Below, piece after piece: positions 1 through 7,914 of a stretch of 64,000 bases of DNA. Both the position numbers and the translations under genes were made by a program. The first letter of the stretch is position 1. Each line of letters begins with the position of its first letter. The notes beneath the pieces are model-generated. The model was not told the origin of the DNA. It ran no database searches and worked only from the letters and a program-made list of their open reading frames with translations. Origin of the DNA: Qipengyuania vesicularis (GTDB lineage Bacteria; Pseudomonadota; Alphaproteobacteria; Sphingomonadales; Sphingomonadaceae); the NCBI RefSeq assembly GCF_019711415.1, contig NZ_JAIGNJ010000003.1, positions 248,001 to 312,000 of the forward strand, in the 5' to 3' direction.

Positions 1-812
1 TGCGTCATCAGGCCTGTATCAACCAGCTCTGCTGCATTGGTGACGCGGTGGATGAACTTGCCGATCCAGTAGAGCGTTTGCAGGTCGCGAAGCCCGCCCT
101 TGCCGTCCTTGACATTGGGTTCGACCACGTAGCGGCTGTCGCCCATGCGCTTGTGGCGGTTGTTGCGTTCTTCCAGCTTCTGCGAGAGGAATGCGCGCTC
201 GTTGCCGCTGACAACCTCTCGCGTGTAGCGCCTTCCGCCTTCTTCGTAGAGATCGCGGTCGCCCCAGACGTAGCGCCCTTCCAGCAGGGCGGTGCGAATG
301 GTGAGGTCCTCCTTCGCCAGCCGGATGGCCTCGTCGATCGTGCGAGTGGAATGTCCGACCTTCAGGCCAAGGTCCCACAGCAGGTAGAGCATGGCTTCGA
401 CCACCTGCTCACACCATGCGTTGCGACGTTCGCCCACCAGGAATGCCACATCGACATCCGAATGCGGCGCCATCTCGCTGCGCCCGTATCCACCCACGGC
501 CATGATCGCGAGACGTTCGCCCCTGCTGCGATTGGGCGCAGGATAGGTGTGCTGCGTTACGTACTCATGGATGACGCGGATGAGCTGGTCGATCAGGAAG
601 GAATAGCCGCCGGCGATGGCATGGCCCGCCGACGGGCGCGCTTCGAGGCGCCGCTCCATCTCGGCCCGCCCGGCCTCAAGGGCCGACTTGAGCGCGTCGA
701 CCACGCTCTTACGCGAGTTGCTGCCGTGCTTTTCGACCAGCGCTTCGATCTCGGAGGCGAGCTTGCGCCGGTCGATGATCGCGCGCTGGTCGGGGATCGC
801 GGTGTTGCTCAA
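1..812 (-). CDS. glnD: [Protein-PII] uridylyltransferase GlnD, N-terminal part (truncated by window edge)
   Basis: This is the first ~270 residues of GlnD, the sensor enzyme that adds and removes UMP on PII proteins in response to glutamine; the full family is about 900 residues, so the HD and ACT regions lie outside the window. The nucleotidyltransferase signature is visible on the minus strand around 450-510 as GGYGRSEMAPHSDVD, followed by NVKDGKGGLRDLQTLYW near 75-125, a GlnD hallmark. The only plausible start in frame is TTG at 812 (SNTAIPDQRAIIDRR follows), with AAGGA about 12 nt upstream. It begins 3 nt after the stop of the upstream acyl-CoA ligase gene, so the two are probably cotranscribed. 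Confidence 0.9.
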   Translation of the reverse strand, partial: MSNTAIPDQRAIIDRRKLASEIEALVEKHGSNSRKSVVDALKSALEAGRAEMERRLEARPSAGHAIAGGYSFLIDQLIRVIHEYVTQHTYPAPNRSRGERLAIMAVGGYGRSEMAPHSDVDVAFLVGERRNAWCEQVVEAMLYLLWDLGLKVGHSTRTIDEAIRLAKEDLTIRTALLEGRYVWGDRDLYEEGGRRYTREVVSGNERAFLSQKLEERNNRHKRMGDSRYVVEPNVKDGKGGLRDLQTLYWIGKFIHRVTNAAELVDTGLMT

Positions 813-814
813 GC

Positions 815-2503
815 TTACGCGTAATCCTTAGCGTAGGTCGCCTTGACGGTACGCTTGTCGACCTTTTGCGTGCCAAGGCGCGGCAGCTGGTCCGTTGCGC
901 GCCACATGATGCCCGGGATCTTGAAGGCAGCGATATGCTCGCGCAGGAATGCCTGCAGTTCTTCCGGCGAGATATCCTGACCCTCATGTGTCAGGTAGAC
1001 GGCGGCAGGCACTTCGCCGAAACGCTCGTCGGGAAGGCCGAATACGCTGCACTCGGCAATCGCGTCATGTGCATAGATCGCCTCTTCCACCTCGATGCAG
1101 GAGATGTTCTCGCCACCCCGGATGATGATGTCCTTCTTGCGGTCGACTATGAAGAGATAATCGTCCTCGTCGAGATAGCCGAGATCGCCCGTGCGGAAGT
1201 AGGCATCGTCGGTATAGGCCGCTTTCGTGGCTTCCTCGTTCTTCCAGTAGCCGAGGAAATTGGCCGCCGAACGGATGCACACTTCGCCCACCTGGCCCTG
1301 CGCCAATTTCTTGCCGTCATCGTCGAGGATCGCAAGATCGACGAGGGGTTTCGACGGCATGCCGGTCGACCCGGGCTTGGCCATATAGTTTTCGTTGAGA
1401 TTGCCGCAGCCAACCGCATTGGTCTCGGTCAGTCCGTAACCGAGCAGCGGGAATCCTTCCGGGAAAGCGTCCTTGATCTTCTTCACATGTTCGGGTGGGC
1501 GCGCCGAGCCGCCGGCGGCAAAGCTCTTGCACTGGGAGATATCGAACTGGTCGCGTTCGGGGTGCGTCGCCATCTCGTAGCTCATCAGCGGCACACCGAC
1601 GAAGTAGGTGATCTTTTCTTCGTCGAGCAGGCGCAGCGCCTCGCGCGCATCCCACTTCGGCATCAGCACCAGCTTGCGGCCCAAGGCGAAGCTCTGGAGA
1701 AAAAGGGGCACTTCGCCGGTCACGTGGAACAGCGGGACCGCCACCAGCGCGGAAGGCTGGACGGTCGGCGCTTCGCCGCGTTCGGTCAGGATCTGCAGGA
1801 TCATGGCAGTCTGGGCGACGTAGTTCATCACACCCGAAACAACGCCGAGATGGTCCGAATAGGCGCCCTTGGGATGGCCGGTCGATCCCGATGTATAGAG
1901 AATGGTCGCCAGGTCATGCGGACCCAATTCGCCGATCATCTTCATCGCAGTATCGCCGGCTGCCCAGATCGGAGCGAGGCCTTCCTCAGGCGTGCCGTGG
2001 TCGAACACGACGATCTTCGCGCTGATATCGTGACCCTCCATGCGGGCGGCGCGCTGTTCGTCGGCGAGCACCAGCGAACATTCGCAAAGATCGATGCCGT
2101 AAGCCATTTCTTCGCCGGTCCACCAGCCGTTGAGCAACGTGGCGCATCCACCCGCCATCAGCGTGCCCATATAGGCGATGATCCAGTTCGCGGAGTTTCT
2201 CGCGGCAATGCCGACCCGGTCGCCCTTCCCCACGCCATGCCGGCTTGCCAGGCCATGCGCGACATGCGTCGCCGCAGCATATACCTCACCGAAGGTCAGG
2301 CGTAGGTCGCCATCGACCAGGAATAGCTCGTCCTTCTTCTCGTTGGCGAAATGCGCGAAGTAATGCGCAAGGCTCGGGGGCGCATTCTTGAAGACGGGCA
2401 TCTGCACACCGCGGCGTTCGATGGGGGTGGTTTCGAACATCTGGCCCGGTGCCGTCACGGCGGCGGTGAAACGATGAATATCCTTGTCGAGTTCGGTCGG
2501 CAT
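815..2503 (-). CDS. Class I adenylate-forming enzyme, acyl-CoA synthetase (562 aa)
   Basis: Activates a carboxylic acid with ATP and transfers it to CoA; the substrate cannot be read from the sequence but the length and layout fit medium/long-chain fatty acyl-CoA ligases. The P-loop TSGSTGHPKG lies at residues 204-213, GYGLTETNA follows in the middle, and the C-terminal hinge reads GDLGYLDEDDYLFIVDRKKD. The ATG at 2503 (MPTELDKD) is preferred over an in-frame upstream start because the extra 19 residues look non-coding. It lies immediately upstream of glnD with a 2-nt gap. Confidence 0.9.
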   Translation of the reverse strand: MPTELDKDIHRFTAAVTAPGQMFETTPIERRGVQMPVFKNAPPSLAHYFAHFANEKKDELFLVDGDLRLTFGEVYAAATHVAHGLASRHGVGKGDRVGIAARNSANWIIAYMGTLMAGGCATLLNGWWTGEEMAYGIDLCECSLVLADEQRAARMEGHDISAKIVVFDHGTPEEGLAPIWAAGDTAMKMIGELGPHDLATILYTSGSTGHPKGAYSDHLGVVSGVMNYVAQTAMILQILTERGEAPTVQPSALVAVPLFHVTGEVPLFLQSFALGRKLVLMPKWDAREALRLLDEEKITYFVGVPLMSYEMATHPERDQFDISQCKSFAAGGSARPPEHVKKIKDAFPEGFPLLGYGLTETNAVGCGNLNENYMAKPGSTGMPSKPLVDLAILDDDGKKLAQGQVGEVCIRSAANFLGYWKNEEATKAAYTDDAYFRTGDLGYLDEDDYLFIVDRKKDIIIRGGENISCIEVEEAIYAHDAIAECSVFGLPDERFGEVPAAVYLTHEGQDISPEELQAFLREHIAAFKIPGIMWRATDQLPRLGTQKVDKRTVKATYAKDYA

Positions 2504-2674
2504 GGTGGTGTAAGGTCCTCTCCGGTTGCGAGCGCGGGCATATCCGCATCTCCCCGGCAAAAGCCGGAGAAGGTGCGAGACAGGCTTTCCCCAAAAGGCC
2601 TGCTATGCCAAAAGCCGCATCCGAAACTGGTCGCGCATGTCGGCCTTCGAGACTTTCTCTAAGGGGATTAGACC
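2504..2674. other. Divergent intergenic region between acyl-CoA ligase and lgt
   Basis: The 171 bases separate two divergent genes and must hold both promoters. The only clear structure is a small hairpin at 2554-2567 (CCGGC-AAAA-GCCGG). The AAGGGG ribosome binding site of lgt is at 2661-2666. No convincing -35/-10 pair was found. Confidence 0.5.
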
Positions 2675-3553
2675 TTGCTGTCACTACTGGCTGCGAGCGC
2701 AGTTGCTTCCGAACCGATCCAATGGGCCGAACTCGGCCTGAGGCCGTACCTGTTCGAGCTCGGCAGCTTCCAGCTGCGCTACTATTCGCTCGCCTATCTC
2801 TTCGGCATCCTGTTTGCCTATTGGCACCTGTCGAGGATGATCAAGTCGCCCGGCTCGCCGCTGGCGCAGCGCCATGCCGACGACCTGTTCTTCTATTGCA
2901 CGCTCGGCGTTATCCTCGGCGGCAGGCTCGGCTATGCGGCCTTCTACCAGCCCGAGCTGTTCGGCGGGGTCGAATTGTTCCAGCTGTGGAATGGCGGAAT
3001 GAGCTTTCACGGCGGGGTGATCGGCGTGCTGGTCGCGATCAGCTGGGTCGCCTGGCGCGGCTCGCTCAACTGGCTGCGGGTGTGTGACTACATCGCCGTC
3101 AACGTCCCCATCGGCTACATGCTCGGCCGGATCGCGAACTTCATCAATGGCGAGCTTTTTGGCCGGCCCGTCGAAAGCGATGTACTCTGGGCGATGGTCT
3201 TCCCCGGCGGCGGTGATGTCGCGCGCCATCCCAGCCAGCTCTACCAGGCCGGGCTCGAAGGCCTGCTTCTCGGCCTGATCCTCATCGCTCTCTTCTGGAA
3301 AACGCGTGCACGCTACCGCCCGGGCCTGCTCGTCGGCCTGTTCACCGTCGGCATGGGCGTGGGGCGCTTCGTGAACGAGTTCTTCCGCGAACCCGATGCC
3401 CACCTGGCGCATCGCGTGGTCGAAACCGGCCTCAGCCAGGGGCAATGGCTGTCGCTACCGATGATCGGGATAGGGATCGCGGTAATGGTCTATGCGCTCG
3501 TTCGTCCTCCGGTCGGCGGCGCAAAGGCATCGGGCAAGCCGCAGCCCGCATGA
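2675..3553 (+). CDS. lgt: Prolipoprotein diacylglyceryl transferase Lgt
   Basis: Integral inner-membrane enzyme that transfers diacylglycerol from phosphatidylglycerol to the lipobox cysteine of prelipoproteins. At 292 residues it is of normal length, with several hydrophobic segments and the family signature GRIANFINGELFGRP (GR-x-x-NF-x-N-x-E-x-x-GRP), plus the earlier GGRLGYAAFY and the NGGMSFHGG stretch. The start is TTG at 2675 because AAGGGG sits 8 nt upstream and no ATG is available. Its stop overlaps the ATG of the methyltransferase (ATGA), implying translational coupling. Several predicted substrates (lipobox proteins at 7380, 28740, 32096 and 60251) lie in this window. Confidence 0.95.
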   Translation: MLSLLAASAVASEPIQWAELGLRPYLFELGSFQLRYYSLAYLFGILFAYWHLSRMIKSPGSPLAQRHADDLFFYCTLGVILGGRLGYAAFYQPELFGGVELFQLWNGGMSFHGGVIGVLVAISWVAWRGSLNWLRVCDYIAVNVPIGYMLGRIANFINGELFGRPVESDVLWAMVFPGGGDVARHPSQLYQAGLEGLLLGLILIALFWKTRARYRPGLLVGLFTVGMGVGRFVNEFFREPDAHLAHRVVETGLSQGQWLSLPMIGIGIAVMVYALVRPPVGGAKASGKPQPA

Positions 3554-4602
3554 GCGGCGCGAACCACACCGACCTCGCCAGCACTTTCCGCCGACTGATC
3601 GAACGCCACGGGCCAATGCCCGTGTCGCGTTACATGGGCGAGAGCAACGCGCGCTATTACGCGAGCCGCGATCCACTCGGCGCGGGCGGCGACTTCACGA
3701 CGGCACCAGAGATCAGCCAGATGTTCGGCGAGATGGTCGGCCTTTGGCTTGCCGACCTGTGGAGCCGCTCGGGCCGCCCCGATGCCGCCTATGTCGAGCT
3801 TGGCCCGGGGCGCGGGACGCTAGCGAGCGACGCCCTGCGCGCGATGACTAGCCAGGGCCTGCGCCCGCCGGTGCATCTGGTGGAAGGCTCCTCTGCGCTG
3901 CGAGAGGTTCAGTCGGGTGCGCTTTCCGGAGCGCAGTTCCACGACACGATAGACAGCTTGCCGGAGGATCATCCGCTCTACATCGTCGCCAATGAATTCC
4001 TCGACGCGCTGCCCATTCGCCAGCTGGTGATGACCGAGAAGGGCTGGCGCGAACGCATGATCGCGCTCGATGGCGAGCAATTCGTCTTCACCGCCGGACC
4101 GAACCCGATGGATGAAGCGGTGCCCGCAGAACGCCGCGCGCAGCCGGTCGGCACGGTGATCGAGACTTGCCCTGCGGCGGCCGCGACGATCGAGGCGATT
4201 GCCCGTCGGATCGACGTACAAGGGGGCTCAGCCCTATTCATCGATTATGGGTATCTTCAACCGCAGAACGGCGAAACGCTGCAAGCGGTAAGGACCCACC
4301 AGAAGGTCGGCGTATTCGATGCGCCGGGAGAGATGGACCTGACCGCGCTGGTCGATTTCGCGACGCTCGCCGACATCGCAGCGAAGGAGGGGCTGGCCGT
4401 CGAGACCGCGACCCAGGGGGCGTGGCTTGAAGCCATGGGCATGGGCTTGCGTGCCCAGGCCCTGAGCCAGCGCAGCCCCGAACGGGCGCAGGAGATCGCA
4501 GCGGCGCATGCGCGGCTGACGGGAACCGATGGCATGGGTGAGCTCTTCAAGGTCATGGCAATCACGCCTCGTGGAGGCGTGCGCGGTGCGGGCTTCGGCT
4601 GA
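3550..4602 (+). CDS. Class I SAM-dependent methyltransferase, NDUFAF7/COG1565 type
   Basis: The 350-residue protein resembles the MidA/NDUFAF7 family, which in mitochondria methylates an arginine of complex I subunit NDUFS2. Visible features: N-terminal GPMPVSRYM and the YYASRDPLGAGGDFTTAPEI-like stretch, the SAM-binding loop YVELGPGRGTL, and YIVANEFLDALPIRQ. ATG at 3550 overlaps the lgt stop codon; longer in-frame starts would run deep into lgt and are rejected. A role in complex I assembly is family knowledge and not shown here; lgt has no obvious functional link to it. Confidence 0.85.
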   Translation: MSGANHTDLASTFRRLIERHGPMPVSRYMGESNARYYASRDPLGAGGDFTTAPEISQMFGEMVGLWLADLWSRSGRPDAAYVELGPGRGTLASDALRAMTSQGLRPPVHLVEGSSALREVQSGALSGAQFHDTIDSLPEDHPLYIVANEFLDALPIRQLVMTEKGWRERMIALDGEQFVFTAGPNPMDEAVPAERRAQPVGTVIETCPAAAATIEAIARRIDVQGGSALFIDYGYLQPQNGETLQAVRTHQKVGVFDAPGEMDLTALVDFATLADIAAKEGLAVETATQGAWLEAMGMGLRAQALSQRSPERAQEIAAAHARLTGTDGMGELFKVMAITPRGGVRGAGFG

Positions 4603-4665
4603 GGTTCATCCCTCGTCCGTCATCACCGCTGTAACCCGCAAGGATCGCGGGACGAAGGAGAGAAC

Positions 4666-5079
4666 ATGATTGGTCGCTTCATTCCGCTCGCTGCCCTGTT
4701 CCTTGCTGCGCCGCTTGCCGCAGCCCAGCCGGTCGACGGCAAGTGGATTACGGCAGAGCGCGACGCCGTCATTACTGTCGGCGATTGCGGCAGCACGAAA
4801 TGCGGGCGGATATTGCGCTTCCTCGTCCCGCCGCCGCAAGGTGCGGACCAGCGCGACGTCAACAATCGCGACCCCGCCAAGCGCAGCCGCAAGCTCCTGG
4901 GCATGCCGGTCCTCTCCGGCTTCCGGGAAGAAGACGATCTGTGGCGCGGGCAGATTTACGATCCCAAGAGCGGCAAGACCTATCGCTCGGTCATTCGCCG
5001 CATCAATGCGACGACGCTCGAAGTGAAGGGATGCATCGGCCCCTTCTGCCAGACGCAGATCTGGAAACGGGCGAGCTAG
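4666..5079 (+). CDS. Secreted DUF2147 family protein (137 aa)
   Basis: Begins with a Sec signal peptide (MIGRFIPLAALFLAAPLAAAQP, likely cleaved after AAA) and continues as a small beta-rich domain typical of DUF2147: GKWITAERDAVITVGDCG at the start, YDPKSGKTYRS in the middle and VKGCIGPFCQTQIWKR at the end. Two cysteine pairs (DCGSTKCG and GCIGPFC) could form disulfides in the periplasm. Function is unknown for the family. A purine-rich AAGGAGAGAAC precedes the ATG. It is convergent with the ABC permease gene, stops 1 nt apart. Confidence 0.85.
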   Translation: MIGRFIPLAALFLAAPLAAAQPVDGKWITAERDAVITVGDCGSTKCGRILRFLVPPPQGADQRDVNNRDPAKRSRKLLGMPVLSGFREEDDLWRGQIYDPKSGKTYRSVIRRINATTLEVKGCIGPFCQTQIWKRAS

Positions 5080-5080
5080 C

Positions 5081-6619
5081 TCAAAGACCGGCGCGTTCGG
5101 CCAGCAGGCGAGCGGCGGCGTCGAATGAGAGCTTGTTGTCCTCACGATCGACAGCGAGGTTGGCCTCGCGCATCGCCTCGACATCAATGGCATCGACCAG
5201 CGGCTGCAAGGCCGAAACAAGCGCGGCATCGCGTGACGCGGCAGGACTTAGCACCAGCACCGCATCGTAGTTTGGGAAGGCCCGGCGCGGGTCTTCGAGG
5301 ATGACGAGATCGTCCGCCTCGATCCTTCCGTCGGAGGTATAGGCGCCGATCACATCGGCCTCGCCCGATTGCAGTGCGTTATACATGAAGGTGGGCGAGA
5401 AATTGCGCAGCTCGCCGAAGCGCAATCCATAGGCATCGCGCACCGCTATCCATTCGGGGCGTTCGAAGAACTCGGGGTCGCCGCCGATGGTCATCTGCTG
5501 CGCGACGCGCGACAGGTCGTCGATCGATTGGAGGCCCATGGCCTCCGCGCGGTCGCGCCGCACTGCCAAGCCGTAGGCGTTTTCGAAGCCCAGTCGGCCG
5601 AGCACCGAAATACCGGTGTTCTCGGTCTCCCACTCCACGATCTCGGCATACATCTGCTCGCGCGGCAGATTGTCCTCGCGCTTCATCTGGTTGGTCCAGA
5701 TCGTGCCCGTGTAGTCGACATAGATATCGATATCGCCGCTCGCAGCCGCGCTATGCGCCACTGCCGAGCCCAACCCGTCGCGATATTCGACCGCGAACCC
5801 TTCTGCTTGCAGTCTCTGCCCGATCAGGCGGGCAAGGATATATTGCTCCGAGAAGCCCTTCGCGCCGATGACGATATGGTCCTCGTCATCTCCTCCGCCG
5901 AACTGCGCGAAGAGCGCCGCACCGACTCCCAACACAACTGCTGCCAATCCACCTAGCCACAGGCCCCGGCGGCGTTCACGAAAGCCGCGTTCGATAAGGC
6001 CTAGCAGCGTATCTGCGACCAGCGCCAGCGATGCGCTCGCGATACAGCCCGCCAGCACGAGCACCCAGTTCTGCGTCTGCAGCCCGGCGAAGATCGGATC
6101 GCCGAGGCTCTTCTGGCCGATCGTCGTCGCCAGCGTCGCGGCGCCAATGGTCCAGACGGCAGCGGTGCGAATGCCCGCCATGATATAGGGCGCGGATAGC
6201 GGTGCCTCGACCAGCAGCAGGCGCTGGCGGAAGCTCATTCCCACCCCCTCTGCCGCCTCGATCACGCCGGGGTCGAGATTGGCCTGCGCGGTCACGGCGT
6301 TCCGAAGGATTGGCAGCAGCGCATAGAGGGCAAGGGCCAGCAGCGCCGGTAGGAAACCGAGCGTCGGGAGCCCCTCGCCGAATATGGCGCGCAGGCTCAG
6401 CAGGATCGGAAAGAACAGCGCCAGCAGGGCAAGCGCGGGGATCGTCTGGACGAGACTGGCAAAGGCTAGCGAGGCGCGCGCCACCCGTTCCGACCTGCTC
6501 GCCCAAACCGCCAGCGGCAGGGCCACCGCGATCCCGAGCGCAATGGCTGCTGCCGAAAGCAGCACATGTGCCGCAAGCTGGTCGCCGAGGCCAAGAAGAG
6601 CATCCCACAGGCCGTTCAC
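5081..6619 (-). CDS. Osmoprotectant-type ABC importer: permease fused to substrate-binding domain (512 aa)
   Basis: Two modules are fused. Residues 1-~210 are an OpuB/ProW-like permease with five or six membrane segments and the EAA-type loop VIEAAEGVGMSFRQRLLLVEAPLS. After a further membrane segment (about 215-240) residues ~250-512 form an OpuBC/ProX-type periplasmic domain (IVIGAKGFSEQYILA, DIDIYVDYTGTIW). Such fusions are known in glycine betaine, choline or carnitine transporters; the exact ligand is not readable. It starts with GTG at 6619, overlapping the ATPase stop by 4 nt (GTGA), so it is the third gene of a lipoprotein-ATPase-permease operon. Confidence 0.88.
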   Translation of the reverse strand: MNGLWDALLGLGDQLAAHVLLSAAAIALGIAVALPLAVWASRSERVARASLAFASLVQTIPALALLALFFPILLSLRAIFGEGLPTLGFLPALLALALYALLPILRNAVTAQANLDPGVIEAAEGVGMSFRQRLLLVEAPLSAPYIMAGIRTAAVWTIGAATLATTIGQKSLGDPIFAGLQTQNWVLVLAGCIASASLALVADTLLGLIERGFRERRRGLWLGGLAAVVLGVGAALFAQFGGGDDEDHIVIGAKGFSEQYILARLIGQRLQAEGFAVEYRDGLGSAVAHSAAASGDIDIYVDYTGTIWTNQMKREDNLPREQMYAEIVEWETENTGISVLGRLGFENAYGLAVRRDRAEAMGLQSIDDLSRVAQQMTIGGDPEFFERPEWIAVRDAYGLRFGELRNFSPTFMYNALQSGEADVIGAYTSDGRIEADDLVILEDPRRAFPNYDAVLVLSPAASRDAALVSALQPLVDAIDVEAMREANLAVDREDNKLSFDAAARLLAERAGL

Positions 6620-7383
6620 CGCGACAGCTCCGCCAGCCGTTCGGACTGGTGGCGTGGCACGGCGACCAGCGCCTGGGCGACCTCACCGCCCTTGCCTGCG
6701 ACCAGCGCGGCGGGCTGTTCGTCGGCAACGATAGCGCCCGCGTCCATCACCAGAACCCGCTCGGCGAGCAAGAGCGCTTCGGCCATGTCATGCGTGACCA
6801 TGATCGTCGTCAGCCCGAGCTCTCGGTGCAGGCCGCGAATCCGTTCGCCAAGTGCATCGCGCGTGACGGGATCGAGTGCCCCAAGCGGCTCGTCCATCAG
6901 AAGCAAATGCGGATCGCCCGCCAGTGCACGCGCAACGCCGACGCGCTGGCGCTGTCCGCCGGAAAGCTCGTCGGGCATGCGATCCGCCATATCGGGTTCC
7001 AGCTCTACCAGCTCGAGCAATTCGCCGACACGCTGGCGCGACAACCGCTCGCCTGCCAGCCGCGGGCCGATTGCGATGTTCTCCGCAACGCTCATGTGCG
7101 GGAACAGTCCGATCGACTGGAAGACATAACCGATCCGGCGCCGCAAGGCGGGCAGCGGAAGGCCGGTCACGTCATCGCCTTCGAAAAGCACTTCGCCCGA
7201 AGTCGGTTCGACCAGCCGGTTGACCGTCTTGAGCAGTGTGGACTTGCCCGATCCCGAAGCCCCGACCAGAGCCACGAACTGGCCGTGCGGGATGGTCAGC
7301 GAGACCCCGCCGACCGCGCTTGTTTCGCCATAGTGTTTGGCGATGTCACGAAATTCGAGTGCTGGCGCGCCGGGCGAATTCAC
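6616..7383 (-). CDS. ABC transporter ATPase for the osmoprotectant-type importer (255 aa)
   Basis: Nucleotide-binding subunit: Walker A GASGSGKS at residues 41-48, signature LSGGQRQRVGVARAL, Walker B LLLMDEPLGALD and switch histidine in MVTHDMAEAL. It resembles OpuBA/ProV but ends soon after the ATPase fold; the paired CBS domains that sense ionic strength in many OpuA/ProV proteins are absent, so activity may not be osmotically gated in the usual way. The GTG start at 7383 overlaps the lipoprotein stop (GTGA), and its own stop overlaps the permease GTG. Confidence 0.9.
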   Translation of the reverse strand: MNSPGAPALEFRDIAKHYGETSAVGGVSLTIPHGQFVALVGASGSGKSTLLKTVNRLVEPTSGEVLFEGDDVTGLPLPALRRRIGYVFQSIGLFPHMSVAENIAIGPRLAGERLSRQRVGELLELVELEPDMADRMPDELSGGQRQRVGVARALAGDPHLLLMDEPLGALDPVTRDALGERIRGLHRELGLTTIMVTHDMAEALLLAERVLVMDAGAIVADEQPAALVAGKGGEVAQALVAVPRHQSERLAELSR

Positions 7384-7835
7384 TCTTCGGCATCGCCCTC
7401 TTCGGCGGGCGGCGCATAATCCACGCGCTGGAGTTCGATCCGGCGGTCATTGGGGCCGTTGGCCACCATCGTGTCTCCCTTCACGCGACCCGGCACCCAG
7501 CATCGCTCGACCCCGCCATCGTCACCCGGCTTGAAGCAAAGCTGCTTGCCCTCGGGGCCCTCCGCAAAGCTCCATTCACCTTCCTGCCAGGGATCGCCAT
7601 TGCGCAGGTCCCGATAGGTGCCGTCCGCGTCGAACAGCGTGACATAACGCGCGCCATCTTCGGCCCGCACCATCCAGGCGGTTTCGGAAAAGCTGTCGGG
7701 CGCAGGCGAGCCTTCCGGGCCCTCGGCAATCTCTTCTCCGCCACCCTGGGTCGGCTCGACCGCCGGCGCTTCCTCGGCGGGTGTGCAGGCGGCCAGGAAG
7801 ATTGCTGCAAGAAAGACGCAGGATCGCAGGTGCAT
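7380..7835 (-). CDS. Small acidic lipoprotein, first gene of the ABC importer operon (151 aa)
   Basis: A lipoprotein signal peptide with lipobox LAAC (Cys17) is followed by a Glu/Pro-rich linker and a compact domain (SETAWMVRAEDGARYVTLFDADGTYRD, CFKPGDDGGVERCW). The two later cysteines may form a disulfide. I do not recognise a named family. Because its stop overlaps the ATPase GTG by 4 nt, it is very likely cotranscribed with the importer and may be an accessory envelope subunit, but it is too small and too unlike OpuBC to be the substrate-binding protein, which is already fused to the permease. Confidence 0.75.
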   Translation of the reverse strand: MHLRSCVFLAAIFLAACTPAEEAPAVEPTQGGGEEIAEGPEGSPAPDSFSETAWMVRAEDGARYVTLFDADGTYRDLRNGDPWQEGEWSFAEGPEGKQLCFKPGDDGGVERCWVPGRVKGDTMVANGPNDRRIELQRVDYAPPAEEGDAEE

Positions 7836-7914
7836 GACTTACTCCGATTGCGGGTTGCGGACAGTCATAGGCAGGCATGGGCGCAATGGCGACCCCCGCT
7901 TGCCAGAGACACCA

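Noticed and set aside
866-2305. Long plus-strand open frame opposite the acyl-CoA ligase gene
   Set aside because: It is an antisense shadow of a gene with clear family motifs and itself shows no recognisable domain.
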